From contig JABHEG010000374.1 in NCBI GenBank assembly GCA_018676675.1, positions 1 to 64,000 of the forward strand: 64,000 nt of DNA. The letters are read 5' to 3'. The position numbers and the translations under genes are program-made. Shown here one piece after another: positions 8,653 to 17,650 of this stretch. The stretch is from Lentisphaerota bacterium. Its GTDB lineage: Bacteria > Verrucomicrobiota > Lentisphaeria > Oligosphaerales > JABHEG01. The notes under the pieces are model-generated. The model was not told the origin of the DNA and did not search any database. It saw only the letters and a list, made by a program, of their open reading frames with translations. The first letter of the stretch is position 1, and every line of letters starts with the position of its first letter.

Positions 8653-10830
8653 CTACCGCAACGGCATCCACCCCGCAGATTGCGGCTGCAGCTCAATCCG
8701 TTCTCCCGCAGCAGCAACACGACGCATCGCCTCGGTAACGTTGAAGTACATCAACTGATCCCCAACGACGAACGCGAGTATCCCTTCCATATCGCACACC
8801 CAGCCGGCTTGGGCAAGCTCGGCGGCCAGCGCCTCGGTTGCGGCCGCGTCCTGGTTGGGACACGACACCAACGCGAACACGCTAACCCGTTGACCGGCCG
8901 AAAACGTCGCCGGCAGCTCACAATCCATGGCTGGGACAAACTGCAATCGACAGGTGTGGTACATCGTGTCCTCACCACGCCAAATGCACGGTTTCCCTTC
9001 CCGCCTGGTCAGGCTCATCCCGCTCGTCCCCAGTGCCGCAAACCCCATCCGGCCATCGATATTGATCCAGTCGCCCTTCGACGTCGCCGCAGAGGCGGCG
9101 TTCAGGACACCCTCAGCACCTGTATACTCCCGCGGTTGCGCCTGATAGGGCCAACGCACATCATCGAAAAACGCGATTGTCCCGCTGTTGGCCGCCGAAA
9201 TGGTCACGTCCGTCAGAGCACGACGTTCTTCCAGGTACACGGCGATGCCGTTCGGAAGCGCCACGAACGCACAGCTCTGGTGCACCTTCCGTGAGCACCA
9301 ACTGAGTTCCATTCTGGCCGCAAAGCCCGCCGCTGAGGTGACGATGTGATGCGAATGAACGTCCATCTCGGAGGCGTCGGAGCCCTGTTCACGGACGTCG
9401 CCGACATACCCACCGGGCAAGGGGTAACACAGTACGTCACGGTCAAGTGGCATGGCCAACCCCATGATGCTTCCCGGACGCCAGCTGAAACTGGCAAGCG
9501 ATTCAGCCCTGCGCTGCACGATGAACTGCCCCATCGTGCATTCGTGCGTCTCGGCCAAGCTTGCGTCCAGCTCTGCATCGGGCAATGCGGCTCCCCCGGT
9601 CCCGAAGAGCCTGAACATGAGGTAATTCTGCGTCAGTCCCCACATGCAGCCAAGGTCACGGGAGAAGCCCACCCAGCCACTCATGGGGACCGTCGGCCAG
9701 GCCTCCGCCATGGTCTCGAGACGTGCGAGCGAACGTAGGAAGCAGGCCTTCCGCTGTGGGTTGGGCAACAGAGAGACGATATTGCAGGCCTGGAAAAGCG
9801 AATCAACCCGACGGGGCGTGTAGTCCGTGCCCTGAGGATAAAAGTGTGTCCCATCGGGCAACGACAGAAACATGAGTCGATCGAAGACCTGTTCCGCATT
9901 GAAGGTCACCGCCTCCGGCAGCGATTCACCGGCCAGCCCAAATGCGACTGCGCTGCGCACCATCTCGGAGATAGCGGCGATGTAATCCGGATGCACGATG
10001 CCGTGGTTCTCCACGGTGTAATCGGGGAACGCATTTGGTCCGGTCAGCCACTGGTTGAGCGGCTTGCCGTCGACCTCGGTTTCACGGGCCACATCTCCCG
10101 CTGTCGCGTAAGCGCTGATCATGTACTCGTTGGCCTTCTCCAGCCAGCGTTCTCGATGTGGGTGGTGCTTCAGCATGCAGCCTGCCACAGCAATGCCGCC
10201 ACCGGTCCAGGCATTTGATTCAGCTTGTGTATCGTCGAATAGCTGCGCGGGTGCGGGGGCCGCCAGGAAGCGATCCGCTTCGTGCGCCATGATCCGGGCA
10301 ACGAGCAACCGCGTCTGGCCATCGAGTCGGTCCCACAGCAACCAGGCCCCCATGCCCAGCAAATGGATATACCGTGGGGACCGAAACGTGGACCACTCCT
10401 TCTCCCCTCCCCCGAGTATGTGCTCTCCAGCCAGCGCGCACACGATGGCAACGGCCGTGCGTTCGAGCTCGTCGCGCGAGTGTCGGCCCACGGTCAGCTC
10501 CGACCCCCCAAAACGGAGCAGCACGGCGAGGGCATAGACGTTCCCGCCAAGGAAATGCCCGAAGTACGGGCAGTCCGTGACGATCGTCTCATCGTCCTCA
10601 ATACCCCCCTCTCGCCTGTCCTCGGCCATGCGTTCCAGATTGCGTTCGACCTGGATGCTGAGGAGCTTGAGTAACCGTGGCCCCACGCTGTCCGATAGAT
10701 CTGCAGAGAGAATGGTCGGCTGTTCCACGACGTATTGCCTGGGTATATCCACGGAATGTCCTCCATCCGCAAACGACCTCCCAACCCCAAAGAGGGAGAT
10801 CGCGGAGATGAGCATCAATCCCACGCTCAC
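8653..10830 (-). CDS. Secreted alpha/alpha-toroid protein, possible polysaccharide lyase
   Basis: 725 residues from a GTG start at 10830, which has AGAGG seven bases upstream and lies 17 bp after the stop of the upstream gene. The longest frame begins inside that gene and is less likely. An alternative ATG is at 10815. The N-terminus VSVGLMLISAISLFGVGRSFAD is a Sec signal. The body is helix-rich with W/Y-containing repeats typical of (alpha/alpha)6 toroids (for example 'YIHLLGMGAWLLWDRLDGQTRLLVARIM'-like helices, 'NAWTGGGIAVAGCML' and 'NHGIVHPDYIAA'). The C-terminal third is beta-rich, the layout of heparinase/alginate lyase-like enzymes. I cannot identify family catalytic residues with confidence. 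It probably forms an operon with the GH20-like gene. Confidence 0.7.
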   Translation of the reverse strand: MSVGLMLISAISLFGVGRSFADGGHSVDIPRQYVVEQPTILSADLSDSVGPRLLKLLSIQVERNLERMAEDRREGGIEDDETIVTDCPYFGHFLGGNVYALAVLLRFGGSELTVGRHSRDELERTAVAIVCALAGEHILGGGEKEWSTFRSPRYIHLLGMGAWLLWDRLDGQTRLLVARIMAHEADRFLAAPAPAQLFDDTQAESNAWTGGGIAVAGCMLKHHPHRERWLEKANEYMISAYATAGDVARETEVDGKPLNQWLTGPNAFPDYTVENHGIVHPDYIAAISEMVRSAVAFGLAGESLPEAVTFNAEQVFDRLMFLSLPDGTHFYPQGTDYTPRRVDSLFQACNIVSLLPNPQRKACFLRSLARLETMAEAWPTVPMSGWVGFSRDLGCMWGLTQNYLMFRLFGTGGAALPDAELDASLAETHECTMGQFIVQRRAESLASFSWRPGSIMGLAMPLDRDVLCYPLPGGYVGDVREQGSDASEMDVHSHHIVTSAAGFAARMELSWCSRKVHQSCAFVALPNGIAVYLEERRALTDVTISAANSGTIAFFDDVRWPYQAQPREYTGAEGVLNAASAATSKGDWINIDGRMGFAALGTSGMSLTRREGKPCIWRGEDTMYHTCRLQFVPAMDCELPATFSAGQRVSVFALVSCPNQDAAATEALAAELAQAGWVCDMEGILAFVVGDQLMYFNVTEAMRRVAAAGERIELQPQSAGWMPLR

Positions 10831-10847
10831 CTCATCGCCTCTGCACC

Positions 10848-12554
10848 TCACCGTTGGCCGCCTTCCGTCAAGGGCCGACTCTGTGCACGGATGAGGTCGC
10901 CGAAGTCTGCCAGCAGCCCGTACTTCTTCCGCCAGGTGGTGTACATGATGCCCGTGCAATTGGGCGTTTCATTGGCGGTCTTCAGCCAGTCCCTGCAGGT
11001 GTCAAGCGTATCCGTATCGTAGTACGCAGCTGCCTGTGTCTTGAAGCCGTTCTCCGCGAAAAAGCGCATGCTCTTGTCACGTGTGCTGTGGCGCCAGCAG
11101 GAAACGACAATGTCTTTGGGAAGCGCCTTCCAGGCATCGGTAAAATCCCCGTCCACGAGGTAGTAGTCCCCATGGGCATTGTGATTGGGATCAAACATAT
11201 CTGACCAGATGTAGATATCGGCATCCGGATCCACACCCCGGATGATCGCCCTTTGTTGGCTGACACATTCCCCCAGAATCTGAGCCATTGTGAGGCCGCG
11301 CGCTTTGCAGGCCGCACAGGATCCTCCGGCACGAATCTCATCCATGCTCAGAAACCACTTGCCCGAGCCCAGGTGCGTCGCCAATGCTGCGGCCGACTCC
11401 CGGAAGTAGTCGTAGAGAGCCGGCTCGGACATACACGTGCTCACCTGGCTGCGCATGACGAACAGCGGATGATACCAGCTGACTCGAAGACGTTGCCCGT
11501 CCTGGATTCGACTCCCTGGAGCAAGCGTGATCGGCACGTCGTCTTCCCTCGGGCGACGACTGTTGAACCGGTCGTCCTTGATGGGCAAGAAGTCCCGTCC
11601 CTCCTCGTAGGTGATGGTACCGTCGTCATTCCGAACGCTGATCGGAGTGCCCGGCCGACGCAGGACATTCACAGGGCCGCACTCCTTGACCGAGAAGTCG
11701 TCCAGCCAAAGCGTCCCGGAACGCCCCTTCCACAGGCCGACGTAGATGCGCACCTCGCTGTGCGAGCCTGAGTTGAAATGCACGGTCAGCTTCTGCCATT
11801 CCATCGTGGAACGGATGGGCGTGGTGACCGGCACAAGCGCGCCTTTGGGGCCATAGATCTGGATCTTGAAGGCGGACACGGACTCCAGCTCTGCCGTGCG
11901 AACCCAACACGTGAACCGGTAATGGCGGTGCGGACGAACCGCAACCTTCTGCATGACCCGGGCATGCCCGTGCTCATTGGCCCCAACCGCTTCCATGCGC
12001 AACGACGCCAGCCCACCGTGTCGAACGACCGTATCGGCAAAGCTCACCGTGCCGGGCTTGTCGTGGAACGTGTACCCCTGCATCTTGTCCCCTTTGAACA
12101 CCTCAAAGCCTCCATTCTCCAAAGCCAGACTCGCATCCGGCACAAGGGTTGCTGCGTTCCCGGCCACAGCGAAGGGCACGTCGGTACAGGGCAAACCGGC
12201 CGCCAAGTGAGGATGTCGCCACTGTTGCGTTCCATAGCCAATGGACCAGAGAATGGGAATGATCGTCACCTTCCGTTCGGCACAGAACGTCTTCAGTTTC
12301 GCCAGTAGAGCCAGACGGTCCGCCGGCCAACGCCCAACGCTTTCCAGTGCCCCGGACCAGAGCATCCCGTTCAGCCCGTGCTCCGCTGCGGTGGCGACAG
12401 TCTCCTGCACCGTCTGCAGGTCCTCTTCCGTTCTGATCTGCTGCCCAACGTAGAACCAGCGATCCGCGTATTGCCCCAGGCGGCCGGCATCCTGCGCGGA
12501 CACCGCAAGCTGGCTAAGCAGAACGACAGTGAAGAAAGCAGAAACGACTCTCAT
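10848..12554 (-). CDS. Secreted GH20-like protein with inserted carbohydrate-binding domain
   Basis: 568 residues. The start has AAGGAG eight bases upstream and gives a Sec signal (MRVVSAFFTVVLLSQLAVSAQD). The barrel begins near residue 25 (LGQYADRWFYVGQQIR, GLNGMLWSG). A jelly-roll module of the CBM4/9 type is inserted near 145-295 (NGGFEVFKGDKMQGY, YRFTCWVRTAEL, LWLDDFSVKE). The barrel resumes with WFLSMDEIRAGG, where Asp405-Glu406 corresponds to the Asp-Glu pair of GH20 hexosaminidases, and ends DIYIWSDMFDPNHNAHGDYY. A hexosaminidase-type activity is therefore plausible but unproven. The CxxC in GSCAACKARG is common in PVC relatives. It is the first gene of a two-gene minus-strand unit. 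Confidence 0.75.
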   Translation of the reverse strand: MRVVSAFFTVVLLSQLAVSAQDAGRLGQYADRWFYVGQQIRTEEDLQTVQETVATAAEHGLNGMLWSGALESVGRWPADRLALLAKLKTFCAERKVTIIPILWSIGYGTQQWRHPHLAAGLPCTDVPFAVAGNAATLVPDASLALENGGFEVFKGDKMQGYTFHDKPGTVSFADTVVRHGGLASLRMEAVGANEHGHARVMQKVAVRPHRHYRFTCWVRTAELESVSAFKIQIYGPKGALVPVTTPIRSTMEWQKLTVHFNSGSHSEVRIYVGLWKGRSGTLWLDDFSVKECGPVNVLRRPGTPISVRNDDGTITYEEGRDFLPIKDDRFNSRRPREDDVPITLAPGSRIQDGQRLRVSWYHPLFVMRSQVSTCMSEPALYDYFRESAAALATHLGSGKWFLSMDEIRAGGSCAACKARGLTMAQILGECVSQQRAIIRGVDPDADIYIWSDMFDPNHNAHGDYYLVDGDFTDAWKALPKDIVVSCWRHSTRDKSMRFFAENGFKTQAAAYYDTDTLDTCRDWLKTANETPNCTGIMYTTWRKKYGLLADFGDLIRAQSRPLTEGGQR

Positions 12555-12883
12555 GCCTTGTACTCCTTAGTCTTCATCCAGGTCGACCATGCCCGTGTTG
12601 ACTCTGCCCCACCATACCCCCACTGTCTGTCGATATCGTTCCCTCCTCCCGGTCAATCCGACACCCCACATCCTCGGAGTGTATGTTTGAGGCCAAGGCG
12701 GTTCGTTGTTCCCGCTGAGCAGGCCCAGAGATCGCGAATCGGCACGCGAGAAGCTATCGTCTCCGTGGACGGGCCCCGATGGTTGGGGCGTGGAGATCGC
12801 TCACGACCAGGGCCACGACAGCAACAGCGAACGAAGCGGGGTCGACTCCCTAACACGATGCAAATGATCGCTGGATGAGAACG
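12555..12883. promoter_or_regulatory. Divergent intergenic region, about 320 bp
   Basis: It lies between the minus-strand GH20-like gene and the plus-strand SDR gene, so both promoters must be here. I see no repeat element and no convincing sigma-70 hexamer pair. The small frames are shadow ORFs. Confidence 0.4.
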
Positions 12884-13642
12884 ATGGATGACTACCTGGA
12901 TTTCTCGGGCAAAGTGGCGGTTGTCACCGGTGGACGACGCGGCTTAGGGCGTGCCATGGCGGTCGCCTTGGCACGGCACGGCGCCAAAGTGGCGATCGTG
13001 TCCAAGAGCACTGAGGCGAACGACGCCTTGGGAGAAATCAGGGCCTTGGGAGGCGAGGCCGCCTACATTCAGTCCGACCTGGCACGTCGGGATGAACGAG
13101 CCGGGCTGATGGAGAAGATCCGCAGCCGTTTCGGCCGCCTCGATATTCTCATAAACAATGCCGGCTATCTACACTGCGCTCCGGCGTTGGAGTACCCGCT
13201 GGAGCAATGGGATCAGGACATGTCCGTGCTGCTCGACGCTGCATTCGAGCTGTCACAGCAGGCTGGCAGAATCATGGTTGAGCAGGGCGGAGGGAAGATC
13301 ATCCAGATCGGTTCAACTGCGGCGTTCAAGGAGGGAGCATCCCTGATCGCTTACGCCACGGCAAAAAGTGCGCTGGTCGGGCTGACGCGTTCCCTGGCCG
13401 GAGCCCTGGCCAAGCACGGCATCAACGTCAATGCCATCGCCCCGGGGATCTTCAACACCGACATCAACGAGGCACTGTTCAGCAATCCGGAGGCCCTGGC
13501 CGCACGCTGCAAGCCGATTCCGTCCGGGCGACTGGGCGAGGTGGAAGACATCATCGGGCCGATGCTGTTCCTGGCCGGTAGTATGAGCGAACACGTCCAT
13601 GGCCAGACACTCATCGTCGATGGCGGATTCACCGGGAGTTGA
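12884..13642 (+). CDS. SDR-family NAD(P)-dependent oxidoreductase, KduD-like
   Basis: 252 residues from ATG 12884 (an in-frame ATG at 12875 adds three residues, and neither has a strong ribosome site). Classical short-chain dehydrogenase motifs, numbered from the longer start: cofactor loop TGGRRGLG (18-25), NNAG (94-97), and catalytic Ser147, Tyr160 and Lys164 (YATAK). The C-terminus GQTLIVDGGF is typical. The spacing and 'INVNAIAPG' with 'FLAGSMSEHVHGQTLIVDGG' recall KduD and 2-deoxy-D-gluconate 3-dehydrogenases, which act on uronate- or deoxysugar-derived ketoses. Substrate cannot be settled by eye. It lies 80 bp upstream of the glycyl radical enzyme on the same strand, which suggests linked intracellular sugar catabolism. 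Confidence 0.85.
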   Translation: MDDYLDFSGKVAVVTGGRRGLGRAMAVALARHGAKVAIVSKSTEANDALGEIRALGGEAAYIQSDLARRDERAGLMEKIRSRFGRLDILINNAGYLHCAPALEYPLEQWDQDMSVLLDAAFELSQQAGRIMVEQGGGKIIQIGSTAAFKEGASLIAYATAKSALVGLTRSLAGALAKHGINVNAIAPGIFNTDINEALFSNPEALAARCKPIPSGRLGEVEDIIGPMLFLAGSMSEHVHGQTLIVDGGFTGS

Positions 13643-13722
13643 TCACCGATGGCAGACGGGAGCACTCCACAAGTGGTACAGGGCGTCGCACGCCGCAATT
13701 CTAAACCGAACGAGTGTTGACC

Positions 13723-15993
13723 ATGAGCATCGACAGGCTATGCGCAGAATTGCGTGACTACTACGATGCGCACTCCTTCAGTGCCCTGGGTGGAGCAGCT
13801 TACAGACCCCCTGTGTTCGATACGCTGGATGACTATGCCGCCACGCACCCCGAGCTCTCCGCCGTGCAGCTCAAGGCCGCTCAGTACGAGATCATCGCGG
13901 ACACGTTCGAGCCCGTGCTCTTCAGGAACTCGCCGTTCTACTCCGAAATGGGAATGAAAGTCGCCGAATACGACGGCGTCCCCGGGCTCGGCGCCGGCGG
14001 CTGGCTGTTCAAACGGAACGCGCACCTATTCCGCGATGCCAGCCCTGCTGACTACGATCAATACCTCGCAGCGAACAGGCACGGTATCCACCTGGCCTAT
14101 GGTCCCTACGCCGACTACGACCATCATTGCTTCCCCTACTCCAACGTGCTCGAAAACGGGCTCGAACGAATCTACGCGCAGGCCGAGACCGCGCTCCCCC
14201 AATGCAGCAACCGGGAAGAGACCCAATTCGTCGAGTGCGCTATGCGCGGTCTGCTCGCCGTCAGGAGAATCGCCACCGTTTTCGGGGATGCAGCGGCCAC
14301 GGCCCGGGACGAGACGGGCGATCCGGGGCAGAAGCGCTTCCTCGGCATGATCGCGGAGACCGCAGGAAGAGTCCCGTGGGACAAGCCCAGGACCTTCTAC
14401 GAAGGGCTGTGCACCGTCTGGTTCCTCCACGAGGTCTGCGCCTCAATCGAGGGCATCGGCATGAGTGTGATGGGGCACCTTGACCGCATGTTGGGCCATC
14501 TCTATCAGAGGGATCTGGAAGCTGGTCGCCTCACCCCGGGCGAGGCCTATGATCTGATCTGCCGTTTCATGCTCCATACGGAGGGCAAACTTGATCTCAA
14601 CAAGCCCGTGGACGAAGCCTACAACCGCCACGAACAAGGTGATGTCATCATCTTGGGCGGCTGTGATGAACATGGCAACGAGGTCTGCAACCCGATCACC
14701 TTCATGGTCCTGAACGCACACCACGAACTCAAACTGATCTACCCCAAGGTCCACTGTCGGGTCACGCAGAACTCGCGGAAGGACTACCTGGATGCGATCA
14801 ACCGCGACTTCGTCAGCGGCCGGAATGTCATTGCCTTCCTCAATGACGACGGGCTGATTCCCGCCCAGCTCAAGGCTGGGAAGAACCTGCAGGACGCCAG
14901 GAGATACGTTGCCGGCGGATGCTGGGAGATCATCCTGGAAGGCTACGAACACTCAGCAGGTGCAAACTGTTACTTCAATCTCCTGCGGATCATGGACATG
15001 ACGATCCATGGAGGACCGGAAGCTGCGGACACCGGCGTTGCCTGCAATGGGATTGACGCGGCTCAGGGGTTCGACGACGTCTACCGAATCGTGCTGGACA
15101 ATGTCACCCGTGCCATCCGACACATGTGTGCGACCATGGCCAGGAACGGCTCGATCTGGCCAATGGTGAGTCCAGCCCCGTTCTTCTCCGCCTGCCTGGC
15201 CGATTGCCTGGAGAAGCGCAGGGACTACACGGCGGGAGGCGGACGCTACAACCCGCACGGGCTGCCCCTGGGCGCATTCGCGAACTTCGTCGACTCCCTA
15301 CTCGCGATGCAGACCCTCTGTTTCGAGAGTCAGCACTGTTCCCTCGCAGAGCTGTTGCGCGCCATCCGGGCGGACTGGGTAGGGTATGAGGCCCTGCGAG
15401 CCCGAGCCCTGACCACACCCCACTTTGGGGACAACACACCTGAGTCGAACACGCTTGCCCGCCGCATCCTGAACGATATCGAGGCAGGTACTCGCGGCCT
15501 CACAAACGAGCGTGGGGGCCCGTTCCAGCTCGGTCTCTATATCTACCGAGAGGTCATCGGCTGGGGAAAACTGACCCGAGCCACTCCGGATGGACGCCGA
15601 GCCGGGGATGTTCTCACGCAGGGCGTCACCCCTTCGCGTCTGCATCGTGACCAGGCGATCACGTCCACGATCAACAGCGCGAGCGCCCTGGACCTGACTG
15701 CATGTCCGGCCAACTCGGTCCTGACGGTCTCTCTACCGCTCGGAACGGTCAACCTGGAAACACTGGCCCAGCTCGAGCGAGCATTCGCCACGTCAGGTAT
15801 CGGGATGCTGCAGATGAACTGCATCGACCGTGAACAGCTACTGGACGCCCAGGCCCGCCCTGAACGCCATCAGGACTTGGTCGTTCGCCTCTACGGCTAC
15901 TCCGCGCGATTCGTCCAACTGACTGCGGAGATGCAGGATGAGTTCATAGCCCGGACGCTGTATGAGGCCGGAACTCCTTCGGTTCAGGCATGA
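13723..15993 (+). CDS. Glycyl radical enzyme (PFL/dehydratase superfamily)
   Basis: 756 residues from ATG 13723 (a GTG at 13714 would add three). The fold and both catalytic signatures are present. The thiyl cysteine is in the motif GCWE at Cys400, where the following Glu is the base position of the GCVE dehydratases rather than the Cys-Cys of pyruvate formate-lyase. The C-terminal glycyl loop is VVRLYGYSARF with Gly725, followed by the usual 'QLTAEMQDEFIART'. TPDGRRAGD and NSASALD match the family. The motif RLYGYS differs from the common RVxGY. The enzyme needs a radical SAM activase, and none of the GRE-activase type is in the window. A role as an oxygen-sensitive dehydratase or C-C lyase in deoxysugar or polyol fermentation is inference. 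Confidence 0.85.
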   Translation: MSIDRLCAELRDYYDAHSFSALGGAAYRPPVFDTLDDYAATHPELSAVQLKAAQYEIIADTFEPVLFRNSPFYSEMGMKVAEYDGVPGLGAGGWLFKRNAHLFRDASPADYDQYLAANRHGIHLAYGPYADYDHHCFPYSNVLENGLERIYAQAETALPQCSNREETQFVECAMRGLLAVRRIATVFGDAAATARDETGDPGQKRFLGMIAETAGRVPWDKPRTFYEGLCTVWFLHEVCASIEGIGMSVMGHLDRMLGHLYQRDLEAGRLTPGEAYDLICRFMLHTEGKLDLNKPVDEAYNRHEQGDVIILGGCDEHGNEVCNPITFMVLNAHHELKLIYPKVHCRVTQNSRKDYLDAINRDFVSGRNVIAFLNDDGLIPAQLKAGKNLQDARRYVAGGCWEIILEGYEHSAGANCYFNLLRIMDMTIHGGPEAADTGVACNGIDAAQGFDDVYRIVLDNVTRAIRHMCATMARNGSIWPMVSPAPFFSACLADCLEKRRDYTAGGGRYNPHGLPLGAFANFVDSLLAMQTLCFESQHCSLAELLRAIRADWVGYEALRARALTTPHFGDNTPESNTLARRILNDIEAGTRGLTNERGGPFQLGLYIYREVIGWGKLTRATPDGRRAGDVLTQGVTPSRLHRDQAITSTINSASALDLTACPANSVLTVSLPLGTVNLETLAQLERAFATSGIGMLQMNCIDREQLLDAQARPERHQDLVVRLYGYSARFVQLTAEMQDEFIARTLYEAGTPSVQA

Positions 15994-17161
15994 ACTGACA
16001 CATGAGTGCGGTCCCTCCCAGGCCGGCCAGACCGATGGCCACGGCCGCCGGCCCCAACGCGAAGAACTGGGCGATTCCGCCAACCGCGAGCGGTCCCAGC
16101 ATCCCCCCCGTGTCAGTGATTACTCGCCACAACCCCAGGAAAGGGCCGGCATCGGCCCCCTTGGGGGCCAGATCTGTGCCTACGGTCATATTGATGCCGG
16201 CACCCAATGCGTTGCCAGCGCCGATCAGCGCTGAAACAGCGATCAAGCCGGGGACGTTCCCTCCCAGCACGGCAAGCGCAATCAAGCCGCACGAGAATAC
16301 CCCCAGACATCCCCCGAGAGACCATTTGCGCCCTTTCTTGTCCGAGATAATCCCACCAAGCGGGAACAGGAGGGTGTCCACACTCGCACCTGCACTGACA
16401 ATCATGCCGATGGTGGCAGGCGACAACCCCAGACCGTGCCCCCACAACGGCAGGATGACCCGACGCGATGTTCGCAGCACAGAAAGCACCAGCAGTGACC
16501 CGCCGGCGGGAAGCAGCACACGACCGTTCTCACGCACGACCCGCTTGACCCCGACCAGAATGTGCTCATCACCGCGCGTGCCCCCAAGTTGCCGCCGCGG
16601 CCCCAGCCAGGCGAAGAGCCCCCCCGCGCAAACGAGCAGCGCAACGTAGCAACCGAACACGGCCGCGTACCCAGCAGCTTGGACCAGCAGCCCCCCGAGG
16701 AAGGGGGCGATCGCCCCCGCCAGCCGAACAATTCCCCCAACTAACGACATGGCGCGCCCCCGTATCCTGTCCGGCATGGCATGGCGCATGATGGTCAGTT
16801 GCGAGATCTGGATTAAGGCCCCGCAGAACCCGGCCATGAAGAGCAGCCCGGCAAGCAGGATGACGCCCTTCGTGAAGGCGGCGAACGCGAACGCAACAGC
16901 CACCCCCAGGATGCCGAGAAGCATGCTGCGTCGGGTACCGAGCCGGGACACCATCAGCCCGGCCGGTAGGTCCGCGGCGAGCATCCCGGCAGCCTGGGCT
17001 CCCACGACGAAACCAATGCCCGCCGTCGGAACACCGAGTTCAGCCATGTAGAGCGGGATGTACGTCCCGCAGAGAGCGCCGCCGAACATGCGCAGAAAGG
17101 CCGGCAGATAGATCCCGAACGCCAGTCGTTTGTACTCGATTGGGGCAGGCTGCGGGTCCAT
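15944..17161 (-). CDS. MFS transporter
   Basis: 405 residues from the ATG at 17161 (MDPQPAPIEYKRLAFG), preceded by GGAG about ten bases upstream. The longer frame would add 34 residues without membrane character. About twelve transmembrane segments can be traced, beginning IYLPAFLRMFGGALCGTYIPLYMAEL. The first cytoplasmic loop GLMVSRLGTRRSML has the G-x(3)-R-x-G-x-R-R pattern, and the related loop GGIISDKKGRKWSLG follows helix 8. These are the major facilitator superfamily signatures. It is the only evident transporter in the window and may import the small sugars released outside the cell. Its last 50 bases overlap the 3' end of the glycyl radical enzyme gene tail-to-tail. Confidence 0.88.
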   Translation of the reverse strand: MDPQPAPIEYKRLAFGIYLPAFLRMFGGALCGTYIPLYMAELGVPTAGIGFVVGAQAAGMLAADLPAGLMVSRLGTRRSMLLGILGVAVAFAFAAFTKGVILLAGLLFMAGFCGALIQISQLTIMRHAMPDRIRGRAMSLVGGIVRLAGAIAPFLGGLLVQAAGYAAVFGCYVALLVCAGGLFAWLGPRRQLGGTRGDEHILVGVKRVVRENGRVLLPAGGSLLVLSVLRTSRRVILPLWGHGLGLSPATIGMIVSAGASVDTLLFPLGGIISDKKGRKWSLGGCLGVFSCGLIALAVLGGNVPGLIAVSALIGAGNALGAGINMTVGTDLAPKGADAGPFLGLWRVITDTGGMLGPLAVGGIAQFFALGPAAVAIGLAGLGGTALMCQFMPEPKEFRPHTASGL

Positions 17162-17650
17162 GGGGCCATCACTCCGTTGCGGGAGAGGCACCACGACCGA
17201 GACCGAACAAGCCCGTGGTGCCGAAAGAAGCCCGTACCATAGCTCGGCCCGTCCGTCTCTCAATGCGGTTGCTGATCCGGATTGCCAAGCCCGAAGTGAG
17301 AGGCGCCACCACCCGGCAGACCTTCAGCAGGGGAACGCAGTCGCCAGCAGGTGCTGCCTCCCACATTCTGGAGGCCTGTCCCACCTTACCCATGGTAACC
17401 ACAATGGGAGGAAGCCTGTCCCAAGGTGGGAGGCAGCACCTGCTGGCGACGCGATGCCCCCCCCCCCGGCCGGTGCGACCTACTGCCGTCCGTGCGCTGC
17501 CCGCTGTCGGACCGGGGGAGCCGCCGCTGTCACCGAGACTTGACCTCCAGCCCCATCGTGCGACATTCCCCATGCAACACGGAAACACAGGCATTGGGCG
17601 AGTGCGCTCGGACAGCTGGTGCACAGGCCCCACTTGGAAGGAGATCGATC
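17162..17650. other. Divergent intergenic region holding an inverted-repeat element
   Basis: About 490 bp between the MFS gene and the sugar isomerase gene. It contains the 24-bp perfect inverted repeat at 17341-17449 and a run of 11-12 C residues at about 17459-17470. Promoters for both genes should lie at the edges. Open frames crossing it have non-coding composition. Confidence 0.6.
17341..17449. repeat. BIME-like element: perfect 24-bp inverted repeat
   Basis: The left arm is 17341-17364 and the right arm is 17426-17449, exact reverse complements, separated by 61 bp. Each arm read toward its outer end is (GT)GGGAGG followed by a small hairpin with arms GCAGC and GCTG. The spacer carries further GGAGG-containing, partly palindromic sequence around 17370-17425. 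No reading frame or transposase is inside, so this looks like two head-to-head REP-type units rather than an insertion sequence. Confidence 0.85.

Noticed and set aside
17341-17449. Terminal inverted repeats of an insertion sequence
   Set aside because: Only 61 bp lie between the arms, so no transposase can be encoded. A REP pair fits better.
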